64,000 nucleotides of DNA. It comes from Deinococcus planocerae (GTDB lineage: Bacteria > Deinococcota > Deinococci > Deinococcales > Deinococcaceae). Position 1 is the stretch's first letter. Each line of letters opens with the position of its first letter. The translations under genes were made by a program, and so were the position numbers. A model generated the notes under the pieces. It saw only the letters and a program-made list of their open reading frames with translations, searched no databases and had not been told where the DNA came from. Below are positions 41,605-59,912 of this stretch, piece by piece. The DNA lies in NCBI RefSeq assembly GCF_002869765.1, contig NZ_PNOR01000013.1, positions 1 to 64,000 of the forward strand, in the 5' to 3' direction.

Positions 41605-41759
41605 TTCAAGGCTCGGGACCTCGGATCGGCTGCACTCTGGGGAGGGCCGCTTTACCTTTCCTTGAAGTCAAGAGGGTTCGTACCGTCCGCCCCGGGAGGG
41701 TAGGCAAGACTGCGGGGCGAGTTGTGCCCCGGCGTGAGCCGCCCCCAGGAAAGGACACC

Positions 41760-42506
<747 letters not shown>

Positions 42507-42508
42507 GG

Positions 42509-43561
<1,053 letters not shown>

Positions 43562-43566
43562 AGAAC

Positions 43567-43971
43567 ATGCTGCCCCCAACCTCCCGGGCCCGCACGGTGG
43601 CCCGCATCCTGCTGGGGGCGGCGCTGACTCTGGCTGGTGTCGGCCACCTCACGACGCTGCGGCGGGAGTTCCAGGCGCAGGTGCCGGGGTGGCTGCCGCT
43701 CGATCCCGACTTCGTGGTGCTGGCGTCCGGGGTCGTGGAGATCGTGCTGGGCGCGGCTCTGCTCGCCCTGCCGCGCCAGCGGGTGACGGTGGGGTGGGTG
43801 GTGGCCGCCTTTTTCGTCGCCGTCTTCCCCGGCAACGTGTCGCAGTACCTCACCCGCACGGACGCCTTCGGGCTGAACACCGACGGGGCGCGGCTGACCC
43901 GGCTGTTCTTCCAGCCCTTGCTGGTGCTGTGGGCGCTGTGGTCTACCGGGGCGTGGCCGAGGCGGCGTTAG
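43567..43971 (+). CDS. DoxX-like membrane protein
   Basis: 134 residues with four hydrophobic helices: ARILLGAALTLAGVGHL, FVVLASGVVEIVLGAALLA, VGWVVAAFFVAVFPGNV and FFQPLLVLWALWSTG. It resembles DoxX-related proteins more than any transporter. It is 5 bp after the topoisomerase gene. Confidence 0.75.
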   Translation: MLPPTSRARTVARILLGAALTLAGVGHLTTLRREFQAQVPGWLPLDPDFVVLASGVVEIVLGAALLALPRQRVTVGWVVAAFFVAVFPGNVSQYLTRTDAFGLNTDGARLTRLFFQPLLVLWALWSTGAWPRRR

Positions 43972-44094
43972 GATCGGGGCAAGCCGGGTGCCATCGCCTG
44001 CTGCTGACCTTTCCTTCTGGTGGGGGGTTGGGCCTTGCGAGGCTGTGGAGCGGCAGGGGGAACACAACGGGCAGCCCAGCGAAGCTTGTCTCTA

Positions 44095-44348
44095 TCAGGA
44101 AGGCTCGCTCTCCTCATTCATCTCAGCCTGAGCAGCGTCCAAGTCGGCTACCAACTGGTCGTAAAATTCGTTCAATTCCGGCTTGGCTTGAAACAGGATT
44201 TCTTTCGCTTCCTTGACGGTCAAACCGCATACACCACGCACGACGTACATAATTTCCATCGAACTCAAACCCCGCCGCTTCGCCTCCTCCGCCACCGCCA
44301 GCGGCCCCGCCTCAGCCAGCACCCGGTAGGGCTCCAAATCCAGCCCGT

Positions 44349-44352
<4 letters not shown>
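44095..44352 (-). CDS. Small protein resembling bL12 C-terminal domain (paralogue of 45501 gene)
   Basis: 85 residues from GTG 44352, overlapping the oxidase stop as GTGA. EIMYVVRGVCGLTVKEAKEIL resembles the bL12 C-terminal helix-turn (I--VREVTGLGLKEAKDLV). It shares the layout DLEP...P-A-EA-RRGLS-ME--YV-R-VCG-----AK--L with the gene upstream of the oxidase. Unknown function; a small, acidic, probably soluble domain. Confidence 0.7.
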
Positions 44353-45461
<1,109 letters not shown>

Positions 45462-45500
45462 ATGGCCAGCCTACCCGGGTCGGGCGGCAGGAGGTAGGTA

Positions 45501-45764
45501 TCAGGGGATGCCGTTTTCCAGGTCCATCTCGGCGTGAAGGGCGTCCAGATCAGCGAGCAATCGGGTGTGAAAGGTGTGCATCTCCGACCAAACTTGGTGG
45601 AGGACCCCCTTTGCATCTTCGGTACTTATGCCACACACTTCGCGCAGGACATAGATGACTTCCATCGGGCTTAAGCCTCGCCGTGCCGCTTCCTGTGCAA
45701 GGACGAGCGGTTCAGTGTCAGGAAGCGTACAGAAGGGTTCCAAATCGGGCTTATTCCAAGCCAT
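45501..45764 (-). CDS. Small protein resembling bL12 C-terminal domain (paralogue of 44095 gene)
   Basis: 87 residues from ATG 45764. KPDLEPFCTL...PLVLAQEAARRGLSPMEVIYVLREVCGISTEDAKGVL follows the plan of the other paralogue and of the bL12 CTD. ATG 45815 is a weaker start. It lies 39 bp upstream of the oxidase on the same strand, so oxidase and both paralogues may be one operon. Confidence 0.7.
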   Translation of the reverse strand: MAWNKPDLEPFCTLPDTEPLVLAQEAARRGLSPMEVIYVLREVCGISTEDAKGVLHQVWSEMHTFHTRLLADLDALHAEMDLENGIP

Positions 45765-45831
45765 AACCCAGCCTACCCGGACGGGGTGAACGCTGACGGC
45801 CCTCCTCCCCTCCATCCCTCACACTCTTGCT

Positions 45832-46329
45832 ATGCCCCGCCCCCACCCCACCCCGCCCGGCCCCGGTCAGGAAAGCGTCTGGGACTACCCCCGCCCGCCC
45901 CGGTTGGAGCGCACGCCCGCGCGGCTCGAAATCTGGTTCGGTGGGGTGAAGATCGCGGAGACGACGGGGGGCTTCCGCGTGCTGGAGACGAGCCACCCGC
46001 CCACCTACTACCTGCCCTCTGACGCTTTCCTGCCCGGCGTGCTCGTTCCGGCGGGCGGCGGCAGCGTCTGCGAGTGGAAGGGCGAGGCGACGTACTGGAC
46101 GCTGCGGGTGGGTGGCAAGACGGCGGAGGGGGTGGCGTGGAGCTACGAGCGGCCCACCCCCGCCTTCGCGCCCATCGCCGGGTATGTGGCCGTCTACGCG
46201 GGCCGGGTGGACGAGTGCCGGGTGGACGGCGAGCGGGTGACGCCGCAGCCGGGCGGCTTCTACGGCGGGTGGGTCACGTCGAACGTGGTGGGGCCCTTTA
46301 AAGGCGAGCCGGGGACACTGGGCTGGTAA
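45832..46329 (+). CDS. DUF427-family protein
   Basis: 165 residues. Beta-rich domain with PARLEIWFGGVKIAETTGGFRVLETSHPPTYYLP, CEWKGEATYWTL and AGYVAVYAGRVDECRVDG, which are the conserved DUF427 segments. Cytosolic, no signal peptide. Function unknown. Divergent from the small gene above. Confidence 0.87.
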   Translation: MPRPHPTPPGPGQESVWDYPRPPRLERTPARLEIWFGGVKIAETTGGFRVLETSHPPTYYLPSDAFLPGVLVPAGGGSVCEWKGEATYWTLRVGGKTAEGVAWSYERPTPAFAPIAGYVAVYAGRVDECRVDGERVTPQPGGFYGGWVTSNVVGPFKGEPGTLGW

Positions 46330-46339
46330 CCTCCTCCCC

Positions 46340-46827
46340 ATGCTCCACCCCGAGACCCTGCCCCTTGTCCGGGCCTTCGCCGAGGAGGGCGTGACCTGCT
46401 GGCTCATCGGCGGCCAGGAGTTCGACCGCCTGGCCGCCGCACCCGTCCGCGACCACGACGACATCGACTTCCTGGTGCGTGAGGAAGACGGAAAGCGGGC
46501 CGTGACGGTGCTGGAGGGGTTGGGGTTCACCCACGCGCACGGCTTACTGGAGTCGGGGGACGTGTTCTACCGCCGGGGTGACCTGCTCGTGGACCTCGTG
46601 CCGATCCGGGGTGACGTGACCCCGCCGCGCACCCTCGGGGAACTGTCGAGGATCGCCTGGCCCGCTGACCTCCTCGCGCCGCATCTCGTCGAGCGGGAGG
46701 GGGTACGGGTCCGAACCCTCACGCCCGCGATGCACCGCGCCATGAAGGGCGTGGTGTCCGCCTTCTACGGGGTGAACTTGCGGGGGAAAGACCGGGCGGA
46801 CCTCGCCGCTCTTGCTACCCTGCCGCT

Positions 46828-46831
<4 letters not shown>
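46340..46831 (+). CDS. Nucleotidyltransferase-fold protein
   Basis: 163 residues. CWLIGGQEFDRLAAAPVRDHDDIDFLV carries the nucleotidyltransferase GG...DDID metal motif seen in aminoglycoside (LinA/AadD-like) adenylyltransferases. LLVDLVPI gives a third acidic residue. A resistance role is not implied: chromosomal relatives are widespread. Its stop overlaps the next gene by 4 nt. Confidence 0.78.
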
Positions 46832-47250
<419 letters not shown>

Positions 47251-47251
47251 C

Positions 47252-47884
47252 ATGCGCCTCGTCGTGGGCCTGGGCAATCCGGGGCCGAACTACGCCCGCA
47301 CCCGCCACAACGTCGGCTGGCTCGTCGTGGACGAGGTGGCCCGCCGCTGGGGAGCGGTGTGGCGCAAGGAAAAGGACGCCGAGGTCGCCGAGATTCGCGT
47401 CGGCCCGGCCCCCGGTGCGCGGGTCCTGCTGATCAAGCCCATGACCTTCATGAACGCGGCGGGCAAGGCGGTCGGGCCGCTCGTCTCCTTCTACAAGTTG
47501 GAGCCGGACGCGATGCTCGTCGTGCAGGACGATTTGGATAGCCCCTTCGGCCTGCTGAAGTTCCGGCTGGGCGGGAGGCACGGCGGGCAAAACGGGGTGC
47601 GGGACATCATCCGGGTGCTGGGCACCGACGCCTTCCCGCGCCTGAAGGTCGGCATCTCGCGCCCCCCGGCGGGCTGGGACCCGGCGGACTGGGTGCTGAG
47701 CCGCTGGCGGGAGGAGGAGGCGGGCACCCTCGCCGAACTCGTGCGGCTGGGGGCGGACGCGGTGGAAGCCTGGGCTCAGCACGGGCTGGCGGAGGCGCAG
47801 GGCCGCTTCAACGGCACCGACCTGCGCCCGAAACCCGCCGTTCCGTCTCAGGAGACGCCCCAGCCCGAGCCCGGCGTATCCTGA
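47252..47884 (+). CDS. pth: Peptidyl-tRNA hydrolase
   Basis: 210 residues. It releases tRNA from drop-off peptidyl-t[20 protein letters not shown] carries the conserved Asn and catalytic His near residue 20. [17 protein letters not shown] and [13 protein letters not shown] are the other signatures. C-terminus has a Pro-rich extension of about 20 residues. Confidence 0.95.
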   Translation: MRLVVGLGNPGPNYARTRHNVGWLVVDEVARRWGAVWRKEKDAEVAEIRVGPAPGARVLLIKPMTFMNAAGKAVGPLVSFYKLEPDAMLVVQDDLDSPFGLLKFRLGGRHGGQNGVRDIIRVLGTDAFPRLKVGISRPPAGWDPADWVLSRWREEEAGTLAELVRLGADAVEAWAQHGLAEAQGRFNGTDLRPKPAVPSQETPQPEPGVS

Positions 47885-47889
47885 CCGCC

Positions 47890-48942
47890 ATGACCACAAC
47901 CGAACTGCGGCTGGATGTCCTTCATCAGCTCTCGAACCTCAACGGCGTGCCGGGCTACGAGGACGCCGTGCGCGACTTCGTGCTGCGCGAGCTGGAGGGC
48001 CTGGCCGACGAGGTGCGGGTGGACCCGCTGGGCAACGTGATCGCCGTGCGCCGGGGCCGGGAGGACGCCGCCGAGGGCCGCGAGCGCGTGATGCTCAGCG
48101 CCCACATGGACGAGATCGGCTTTCTGGTGCGCTTCATCGACGACCGCGGCTTCCTGCGCGTGCAACCGCTCGGCGGCTTCGACCCGCGCAACCTCTTCGC
48201 CCGCAACGTGACGGTGCAGACGCGCGGCGGGGCCCTGCCCGGCATCATGACGCCCGGCGGCAAACCCATCCACATCTCCTCCCCGGAGGACCGCAAGAAG
48301 GTGCCCGAGCTCAGCGAGTTCTTCGTGGACCTGGGCCTCGACGTGGACGAGGTGCGGCGCCGGGTGCGCGTGGGCGACATGGTGACGCTCGACCAGACCG
48401 CCCGGCAGATCGGCAAGCTCACCGTGGGCAAGGCGCTGGACGACCGGGCCTGCGTCTTCCTGCAACTCGAACTCCTGCGCGCCTTCCAGGGCACCCGCCC
48501 CCGGCACGACGTGGTGGCCGTCTTCAGCGTGCAGGAGGAGGTGGGCCTGCGCGGCGCGGGCGTGGCGGCCTACGGGGTGGAGCCGACGCTGGGCATCGGC
48601 CTGGACGTGACGCTCGCGGTGGACACCCCCGGCGCGGGTCCCGAGGCGGCGGTCACCCGGCTCGGCGAGGGCATCGGCATCAAGGTCTTCGACTCCTCCA
48701 TGATCTCGACGCGGCGACTGGTGGACGAGTTCACGGATCTCGCCGAGCGCGAGGGCATCCGGCACCAGCTCGAAGTGCTGCCGCTGGGGGGCACGGACGG
48801 CGCCGCCATCCAGCTCTCACGCTTGGGCGTGCCCAGCATCACCCTCAGCGTGCCCACCCGCTACATCCACACGGTTGTCGAGGCCGTCCACGAGGACGAT
48901 CTGCGCGCGGGCCTCGCCCTGCTCGTCGCCTACCTGAGCTGA
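47890..48942 (+). CDS. M42-family aminopeptidase/glutamyl-type metallopeptidase
   Basis: 350 residues. Cobalt/zinc aminopeptidase of the M42 type. LSAHMDEIGFLV (metal His-x-Asp), VGKALDDRACVFL (bridging Asp), VFSVQEEVGLRGA (Glu-Glu) and the last His in SVPTRYIHT. TATCCT lies 7 nt before the ATG, so it is leaderless-type and independent of pth. Confidence 0.92.
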   Translation: MTTTELRLDVLHQLSNLNGVPGYEDAVRDFVLRELEGLADEVRVDPLGNVIAVRRGREDAAEGRERVMLSAHMDEIGFLVRFIDDRGFLRVQPLGGFDPRNLFARNVTVQTRGGALPGIMTPGGKPIHISSPEDRKKVPELSEFFVDLGLDVDEVRRRVRVGDMVTLDQTARQIGKLTVGKALDDRACVFLQLELLRAFQGTRPRHDVVAVFSVQEEVGLRGAGVAAYGVEPTLGIGLDVTLAVDTPGAGPEAAVTRLGEGIGIKVFDSSMISTRRLVDEFTDLAEREGIRHQLEVLPLGGTDGAAIQLSRLGVPSITLSVPTRYIHTVVEAVHEDDLRAGLALLVAYLS

Positions 48943-49092
48943 CTCCACTTCCCTCCCAGTCCCCGCCCGCCTCCCTGCGTGACGGGGTCAACTTTTTGGA
49001 CGTTTTGCCAGCGTATGACTCTCCACGGCGCCTTCCTCCCCGCTCAAGTGCAAACTGTCGCGGAAAATCTGGACATCTGTTCGAGTTTTTGT

Positions 49093-49121
49093 TGACACCT
49101 CGCATGACTATCCCTACGCTG
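49093..49121 (+). promoter_or_regulatory. Promoter of the PII-amt operon
   Basis: -35 TTGACA (49093-49098), 17-bp spacer, -10 TACGCT (49116-49121), 52 bp before the PII start. No NtrC-type sigma54 site was seen. Confidence 0.75.
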
Positions 49122-49173
49122 ACCCCATGCAGGGATGCGGACACTGCAAATCGAGCGGCAAAAAGGAGACGCC

Positions 49174-49554
<381 letters not shown>

Positions 49555-49566
49555 GGAGTCGTGCCC

Positions 49567-50868
49567 ATGCTGCAAAAAACCCTGCCCCTGCTCGCGCTCC
49601 TCGGCGGCGCCGCCCTCGCCCAGGCCGACACGCCCACGCTGAACTCCGGCGACACCGCCTGGATGCTCGTCTCGGCGGCCCTCGTGCTCCTGATGACCCC
49701 GGGGCTCGCCTTCTTCTACGGCGGCCTGACCCGCGCCCAGAGCGTCCTGAACACCATGATGATGAGCGTCGTGTCCATCGGGCTCGTCGGCGTGCTGTGG
49801 ATGCTCGCCGGGTACACCCTCGCCTTCGGGGAGGGCGGCAACGCCCTGATCGGCGGCCTGGGCAACCTGGGGCTGGAGGGCCTGGCGGGCGGCCTGACGG
49901 GCACCGTCCCCACCTACGTCTTCGCGGCCTTCCAGGCGATGTTCGCCATCATCGCGCTCGCCCTGATCAGCGGCGCGGTCGTCGAGCGGATGCGCTTCGG
50001 CGCGTTCCTGCTCTTCGGCGGGCTGTGGAGCCTCTTGATCTACGCGCCCCTGGCCCATTGGGTGTGGAGTGCGGACGGCTGGCTCTTCAGGCTCGGGGCG
50101 CTCGATTTCGCGGGCGGCACCGTCATCCACATCGCGGCGGGCGTCTCGGCGCTCGTCGCGGCGTTCGTGCTCGGGCCGCGCATCGGGTACCCCCGCACGG
50201 CGCACGTGCCGCACAACGTGCCCTTCGTCCTGTTGGGAGCGGGGCTGCTGTGGTTCGGCTGGATGGGTTTCAACGCCGGGAGTGCCCTGAGCGCCGGGCA
50301 GACCGCCGGGCTCGCCTTCATCACCACATTGATCGCCCCCGCCGCCGCGATGCTGACGTGGCTCGCGTGGGAAAGCCGCCGCAACGGCAAGCCCACCGCC
50401 GTCGGCGCCGCCACCGGGCTCGTCGTCGGGCTGGTCGCCATCACCCCCGCCTGCGCCTTCGTGAGCCCGTGGGCCGCCCTCGTCGTGGGCGCGCTGGGCG
50501 CCACCGCGAGCTTCTGGGCCGTGCAGTACAAGCAGTCGCTGCGTGCCGACGACTCGCTCGACGTGTTCGCCTGCCACGGGGTCGCCGGGATCGTGGGCGC
50601 CCTGCTGACCGGGGCTCTGGCCTGGACCACCGGTAGCGGCAAGCCCGTCTTTGAGCAGCTCCTGATCCAGCTCGTCGGCGTGCTCGCCAGCGTGGCCTTC
50701 ACAGGGCTCGGGTCCCTGATCCTGCTCCGGCTCGTCGGCCTGTTCACCCCCCTGCGCGTGCCCACCAGCCAGGAGGTCGCCGGAATCGACATCAGCGCCC
50801 ACAGCGAGCAGGGCTACTCCGAAAACGAGACCGGCCTCGGCGCCCCCGTCTTCCTCGGCGGCGATTGA
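49567..50868 (+). CDS. amt: Ammonium transporter
   Basis: 433 residues from ATG 49567; GTG 49561 lies too close to the AAGGAG. Signal-like N-terminus (LPLLALLGGAALAQA) and 11 membrane helices, with the Amt signature around DFAGGTVIHIAAGVSALVAAF and the ACHGVAGIVGAL helix carrying a pore His. The end GLGAPVFLGGD is cytosolic. Partner of the PII gene just upstream. Confidence 0.95.
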   Translation: MLQKTLPLLALLGGAALAQADTPTLNSGDTAWMLVSAALVLLMTPGLAFFYGGLTRAQSVLNTMMMSVVSIGLVGVLWMLAGYTLAFGEGGNALIGGLGNLGLEGLAGGLTGTVPTYVFAAFQAMFAIIALALISGAVVERMRFGAFLLFGGLWSLLIYAPLAHWVWSADGWLFRLGALDFAGGTVIHIAAGVSALVAAFVLGPRIGYPRTAHVPHNVPFVLLGAGLLWFGWMGFNAGSALSAGQTAGLAFITTLIAPAAAMLTWLAWESRRNGKPTAVGAATGLVVGLVAITPACAFVSPWAALVVGALGATASFWAVQYKQSLRADDSLDVFACHGVAGIVGALLTGALAWTTGSGKPVFEQLLIQLVGVLASVAFTGLGSLILLRLVGLFTPLRVPTSQEVAGIDISAHSEQGYSENETGLGAPVFLGGD

Positions 50869-51195
50869 GGCCCACCTGAGCCTCACCCCACGACCCTGAA
50901 CCTCCACGTCCTGCCCGCCTCCGACCGCATCCCCGGGGGCGGGCCGTCTCCTGTTCCGGGGCGGTGTCGCCCGTGCGGTGACGAGTCCCGCGCGCGGTCT
51001 CCGGGACGCTTGGCCCTCCGGGACGGGAAAGGAGGCTGTGTTAGGATGCTTCACGAGTCTGACGCCATTTCAAAGGTCGGGCCAACGCACTACTTGCCGT
51101 ATCCCCCACGCTCCCTGTCTCCGGACGGGGATTTTGGGGCGGGGTGCGGCTGAGTCACGAACGGACGATGTTGCAGGAAAGAAAGGAGGAGGGAT
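50869..51195. other. Gap upstream of the V-ATPase operon
   Basis: 327 bp without a convincing gene. Visible items: a possible hairpin ATCCCC (51101-51106)/GGGGAT (51127-51132) followed by TTTT, which may end amt or act as a leader, and an RBS GAAAGGAGG just before TTG 51196. No clear -35/-10 pair of good quality was found. Confidence 0.4.
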
Positions 51196-51509
<314 letters not shown>

Positions 51510-51513
<4 letters not shown>

Positions 51514-53591
51514 TCAACCCCATGCAGCAGGTCGTGATCGCCACCCGCAGACGCGACAGCGAGGCGGTTATCGCGGCGCTGCAAGACGCGGGTGTGCTGC
51601 ACCTCAAGCCCATCACGGGCGGGCCCCTGAACACCGGGACCCTCGCCGGGCAAGACGCCCAGAGCCGCCGCGAGGACGAACGCCTCCTCGCCCGCGCGGA
51701 GAGCACCATCGCCGAACTCGGCGCCTACCGCCCCGCCCCCGCGCCCCTGCCCCCTCAAGGCGAGTGGGAGAGCGTGGTCGAGGGCGCGGCGGGCCCCGTC
51801 TCGGCCCTCGCCCGCAGCCGCCAGGACCTCCAGGCGGACCTCGACGCGGAGGCGTCCTACGGGGACGCGGTGCGGGCCCTCGCCCGGCTGGCCGGGGGGC
51901 TCGACCGCAGCCGCCGCCTCAGCCTCGTGCCCTTCCTCCTCCAGCCCAGCGACAACCTCGGCGAACTCGACGCGGCGCTTCGCGCGGGCCTTCCCGACCG
52001 GTACGCGCTGGCGACGGAGACGGTCGGGCAAAACCGCGTCGGCTTGATCGCCACCCTGCGCGCCGACCGCGACGCCGCCCGGGGCGCCCTGGGCCGGGTG
52101 CGCCTGGGCGAACTGAGACTGCCGGGCCGCTTCGACGGGATGCCCCTTTCGGAGGCCGCCGCCGAGATGGAGCGTATCCGGGAGGGTGGGGCCGAACGCC
52201 AGCGCCGCCTCACCGAGGACCGCGACCGCCTCGCGGGGGCGCACGGCCCGGCCCTGTTCGCGGTGCGCGACGCCCTCAAGGACCGGGTGGCGATCCACGA
52301 CGTGCGCGCGGTGTCGGCCCGGGGCAAGTACAGCCTCGCCATGCAGGGTTACGTGCCCGCCGACCGGGTGCCCGCGCTGACGGCGGCCCTGGGCCGGTTC
52401 GGCGACGCGGTGAGCTTTGAAGTGCACCCCGTCGACGAGCACCACGACGCCGGGGTGCCCGTGCAGCTCAAGAACAACTCCTACGTCCGGCCCTTCCAGG
52501 TCGTGATGGGGCTGATGAGCCTGCCGAAGTACGGGACCTTCGATCCGACCTGGGTGATCGCCATCTTCTTCCCGCTGTTTTTCGGCATCATCATCGCGGA
52601 CATCGGGTACGGGCTGCTCTTCCTCCTGTTCGGGATGTGGCTGCTGGGCAAGGCCCGCCGGAACGAGGGCTGGGACCTGAGCTTCTTCGGGGCCTACGTG
52701 CCGCCCTCGACCCTGCGTGACCTGGGCTTCGTCACCAACGTGATGGCGGCCTGGAGCATCGTGTGGGGCTTTCTGACGGGCGAGTTCTTCGGCACGCTGC
52801 TCGAACACCTCCACTTCTTCTACATCAACCCCGGCCTGCTGGACCGGCTGTGGGGCTGGACCGGCCTGAGATTCCCGGTCGAGGCCGAGAAGCTCCGGGA
52901 AGGCTATTACAGCGGCCTGATCCCGATCGTCTTCCCACGGCTGGAGACGAGCTACTTCTCTAACGTGGCGCTGGTGTTCGCGCTGCTCTTCGGCATACTC
53001 CAGGTGCTGTGGGGTTGGGGCATCCGCGTTCGGCAGGGGATCAAGCACCGCGACGCGACCCACACCTGGGAGGGCATCGCCCTGTTCGGCGGGGTGGGCG
53101 CCCTGATCTGCATGGCCTTCGCCACCCGCGCCGGGCAGGACTTCGGCCAGTTCACGAACTTCGCCAGCCCCCTGGTGTGGCTGATGTACCTGGGCTTCGT
53201 CCTGTTCATCGTGGGCTACCTGCGGGTGCTCAGGCACTACCCGCTGCTGCCCATCGAGCTGCTGTCGCAGGGCGGCGCGGTCGTGAGCTACGCCCGTATC
53301 TTCGCCGTGGGCCTGGTCTCCGCGATTTTGGCCCGCCTGTGCACCGACGTGGGCTGGAGCCTGTTCGAGCGCATCGGATTCCTGGGGCTGATCCTGGGGA
53401 TCGTCCTCGGGGCGGTGCTGCACTTTTTCGTGCTGGCGCTCACCCTGATCGGCCACATCATCCAGCCGCTGCGTCTGCACATGGTCGAGTTCCTCAACCC
53501 GACCGGCTTCAACGCGGAGACGAGCCCGGCCTACAACCCCCTTCGCCGCCTCAGCCCACCCAGCTCTTCCTTGGGCGGGCAGGCCAAATAA
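51510..53591 (+). CDS. atpI: V-type ATP synthase subunit I
   Basis: 693 residues. N-terminal soluble half with coiled-coil arms (about 1-330), C-terminal half with about seven membrane helices. [52 protein letters not shown] is the conserved start of the membrane part. The essential Arg in the transmembrane helix region near [10 protein letters not shown] is expected from the family. It forms the stator/proton half-channel. ATGA-like coupling to subunit G. Confidence 0.93.
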
Positions 53592-53613
53592 CTTCAGTTT
53601 CGGGAGCCAAACC

Positions 53614-53922
<309 letters not shown>

Positions 53923-53923
53923 G

Positions 53924-54484
53924 ATGGCGCTCGACAAGCTCTTAGAGAACGAAGCGCAGTCGGAAATCGAGCGCGTCCGCGCCGAGGCCCGTGAGCGTTC
54001 CGCCCGCATCCTGGCGGACGCCCGGGAGCGCGCGCAGGGCCTGCTCGACAGCCGCACCCGCGCCCTGGAAACCCAGCGTCAGGCGGGCCTCGTGCGCGCC
54101 CGCTCCGCCGCCGACCTCGAACTCAGCGCCTCGCGCCTGAATGCGGGAGAGCAGGGCTTGGGCCAGGTGTACGGGATGGTCGAGCAGTATCTCCAGGGCA
54201 TCACGCAGGCCCCCGAGTACCGCGAGATTCTGGGTCGCCTGATCACGGAAGCCCGCCAGGCCATCCCCGACGCGGAGGCCGTCGAGGTGAATCCCGCCGA
54301 GGCTGCGCTCGCGCGCGAACTCGTGACCGACCTGCCCGTGCGGGAGAACCCGGCCATCAACGGTGGCGTGCGGGTCGTGGCGCGCGGCGGCAAGAGCGGG
54401 ATCACCAACACGCTGGGGGGCCGCCTCGACCGGGTGAAGGGCGACCTCGCCCCGCAGATCAGCCGCCTGCTCGCCGGGGAATAG
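53924..54484 (+). CDS. atpE: V-type ATP synthase subunit E
   Basis: 186 residues, 1 bp after the previous stop. Long N-terminal coiled coil (EIERVRAEARERSARILADARERAQGLLDSR) and a C-terminal mixed domain (NGGVRVVARGGKSGITNTLGGRLDRVK). Pairs with subunit G to make the peripheral stalk. Confidence 0.92.
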   Translation: MALDKLLENEAQSEIERVRAEARERSARILADARERAQGLLDSRTRALETQRQAGLVRARSAADLELSASRLNAGEQGLGQVYGMVEQYLQGITQAPEYREILGRLITEARQAIPDAEAVEVNPAEAALARELVTDLPVRENPAINGGVRVVARGGKSGITNTLGGRLDRVKGDLAPQISRLLAGE

Positions 54485-54491
54485 GACACCT

Positions 54492-55466
<975 letters not shown>

Positions 55467-55470
<4 letters not shown>

Positions 55471-55823
55471 CCGCCAAAGCTGGAGCAGGCAGCCAGACCC
55501 AGCGGGTCGCCGTCCTCGCCGACGCCGAGACCGCCACGGGCTACCGCCTCGCGGGCGCGGAGGTCGTCGAGGCGACCCCCGAAAACGCCGTGCGCGAACT
55601 CGAACGGGTGATCGTGGAGGGGCGCTACGGCCTCGTCGCGGTCGATACCGGGCTGATCCCCGACCCGGCGACCGCCACCGCCCGGGTGATGCGCGGGCGT
55701 GACCTCCCCATCCTGCTGCCCATTCCCAGCCTGAAGGACGCCTTCTCAACCGAGACAGTGGACGCCAAGGCGTACATGGGCAAGCTCGTGCGGGAGACCA
55801 TCGGATTTGACATCAAGCTCTGA
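55467..55823 (+). CDS. atpF: V-type ATP synthase subunit F
   Basis: 118 residues. A Rossmann-like central-shaft subunit: AVLADAETATGYRLAGAEVVEATPENAV, YGLVAVDTGLIPD, PILLPIPSL. ATGA overlap with atpC. A 109-bp gap with a hairpin separates it from atpA. Confidence 0.93.
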
Positions 55824-55840
55824 AGTCGGGGGGTCAAGTC

Positions 55841-55906
55841 GTCGGGGGTCTAGGAAAAAGGCACAAACGCCGTCCTGATCACCTTCTAGACTGAGGACCC
55901 CTCGAC
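55841..55906. repeat. Imperfect inverted repeat between atpF and atpA
   Basis: GTCTAG (55848-55853) pairs with CTAGAC (55886-55891), extended by GGGG/CCCC and GTC/GAC with small bulges (arms 55841-55853 and 55886-55906). No T-run. Similar to the other gap hairpins; it may set subunit stoichiometry. Confidence 0.45.
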
Positions 55907-55932
55907 CTCTCGACCTCTCTCAAGGAGACCAG

Positions 55933-59108
<3,176 letters not shown>

Positions 59109-59110
59109 CG

Positions 59111-59182
59111 GTCGGTGGTGAGTGGTAAGTTGTCAGTGGGAAGGGCCTTTTCCACTCACCACTTCCCACTCACCCCACCGAC
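59111..59182. repeat. 72-nt hairpin between atpB and atpD
   Basis: GTCGGTGG-TGAGTGG-TAAGT (59111-59130) pairs with ACTT...CCACTCA..CCACCGAC (59161-59182) with two small bulges, and an inner AGTGG/CCACT stem (59135-59139 with 59152-59156). No T-tail; the atpD RBS AAGGAGG follows at about 59184. Confidence 0.6.
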
Positions 59183-59197
59183 GAAGGAGGTGGACCT

Positions 59198-59866
59198 ATG
59201 GCAGGACAGATCAGCCCCACCCGCTCCGCCCTGCTGGCGAGCAAGGCCAGCCTCAAGACCGCGACGGGCGGCGCCGACCTCCTCAAGCGCAAGCGGGACG
59301 CCCTGATCGGGGAGTTCTTCGCCTTGGTGAAGGACGCGCTCGCCGCACGGGAGCAGCTCGGCGGCGTGAGCAAGGGCGCCTACACTAGCCTGTTCGGCGC
59401 GAAGGCGTGGGACAGCCCGGAGGCGGTGGAGAGCCTGAGCCTCGCGGGCAGCGGGGACTACGCCGTGGACATGCAGATCGAGAGCATCTACGGCGTGAAG
59501 GTGCCCCGCATCAACGTGCCCGAGCGCGGGCGGCAGGTCAACTTCAGCCCGATCAACGTCGGCGCCCGGACGATCCAGGCCGCGACCGACTTCGGCGGGG
59601 TGATGGAGGCCATCGTCAAGGTCGCCGCGACCGAGACGAAGCTGCGACGCATCGGCGAGGAGATCAAGAAGACCTCGCGCCGCGTGAACGCGCTGGAGCA
59701 GGTCGTGATCCCAGGAATTCAGGGCGACATCCGCTTCATCCGCGGTGTGCTCGACCAGCGCGAGCGTGAGGAAAGTTTCCGCCTGAAGAAGATCAAGGCG
59801 AAGCTGGAGCGCGACAAGGAAGAGAAGAACGTCCAGGCCGGTCAGCACGGCACCGCCGCCGACTGA
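59198..59866 (+). CDS. atpD: V-type ATP synthase subunit D
   Basis: 222 residues. Central-shaft coiled coil: N-terminal helix SPTRSALLASKASLKTATGGADLLKRKRDAL, C-terminal helix KKTSRRVNALEQVVIPGIQGDIRFIRGVLDQREREESFRLKKIK. GGAGG 7 nt upstream. Last gene, followed by a terminator. Confidence 0.95.
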   Translation: MAGQISPTRSALLASKASLKTATGGADLLKRKRDALIGEFFALVKDALAAREQLGGVSKGAYTSLFGAKAWDSPEAVESLSLAGSGDYAVDMQIESIYGVKVPRINVPERGRQVNFSPINVGARTIQAATDFGGVMEAIVKVAATETKLRRIGEEIKKTSRRVNALEQVVIPGIQGDIRFIRGVLDQREREESFRLKKIKAKLERDKEEKNVQAGQHGTAAD

Positions 59867-59885
59867 GCGCCGAGCAGACGCGAGA

Positions 59886-59912
59886 AGCCGCCCTCAAGTG
59901 GGGCGGTTTTTC
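59886..59912 (+). terminator. Terminator of the V-ATPase operon
   Basis: Stem CCGCCC (59888-59893)/GGGCGG (59901-59906) with TTTTT after. It sits 22 bp past atpD and overlaps the 3' end of the convergent HD-domain gene. Confidence 0.85.
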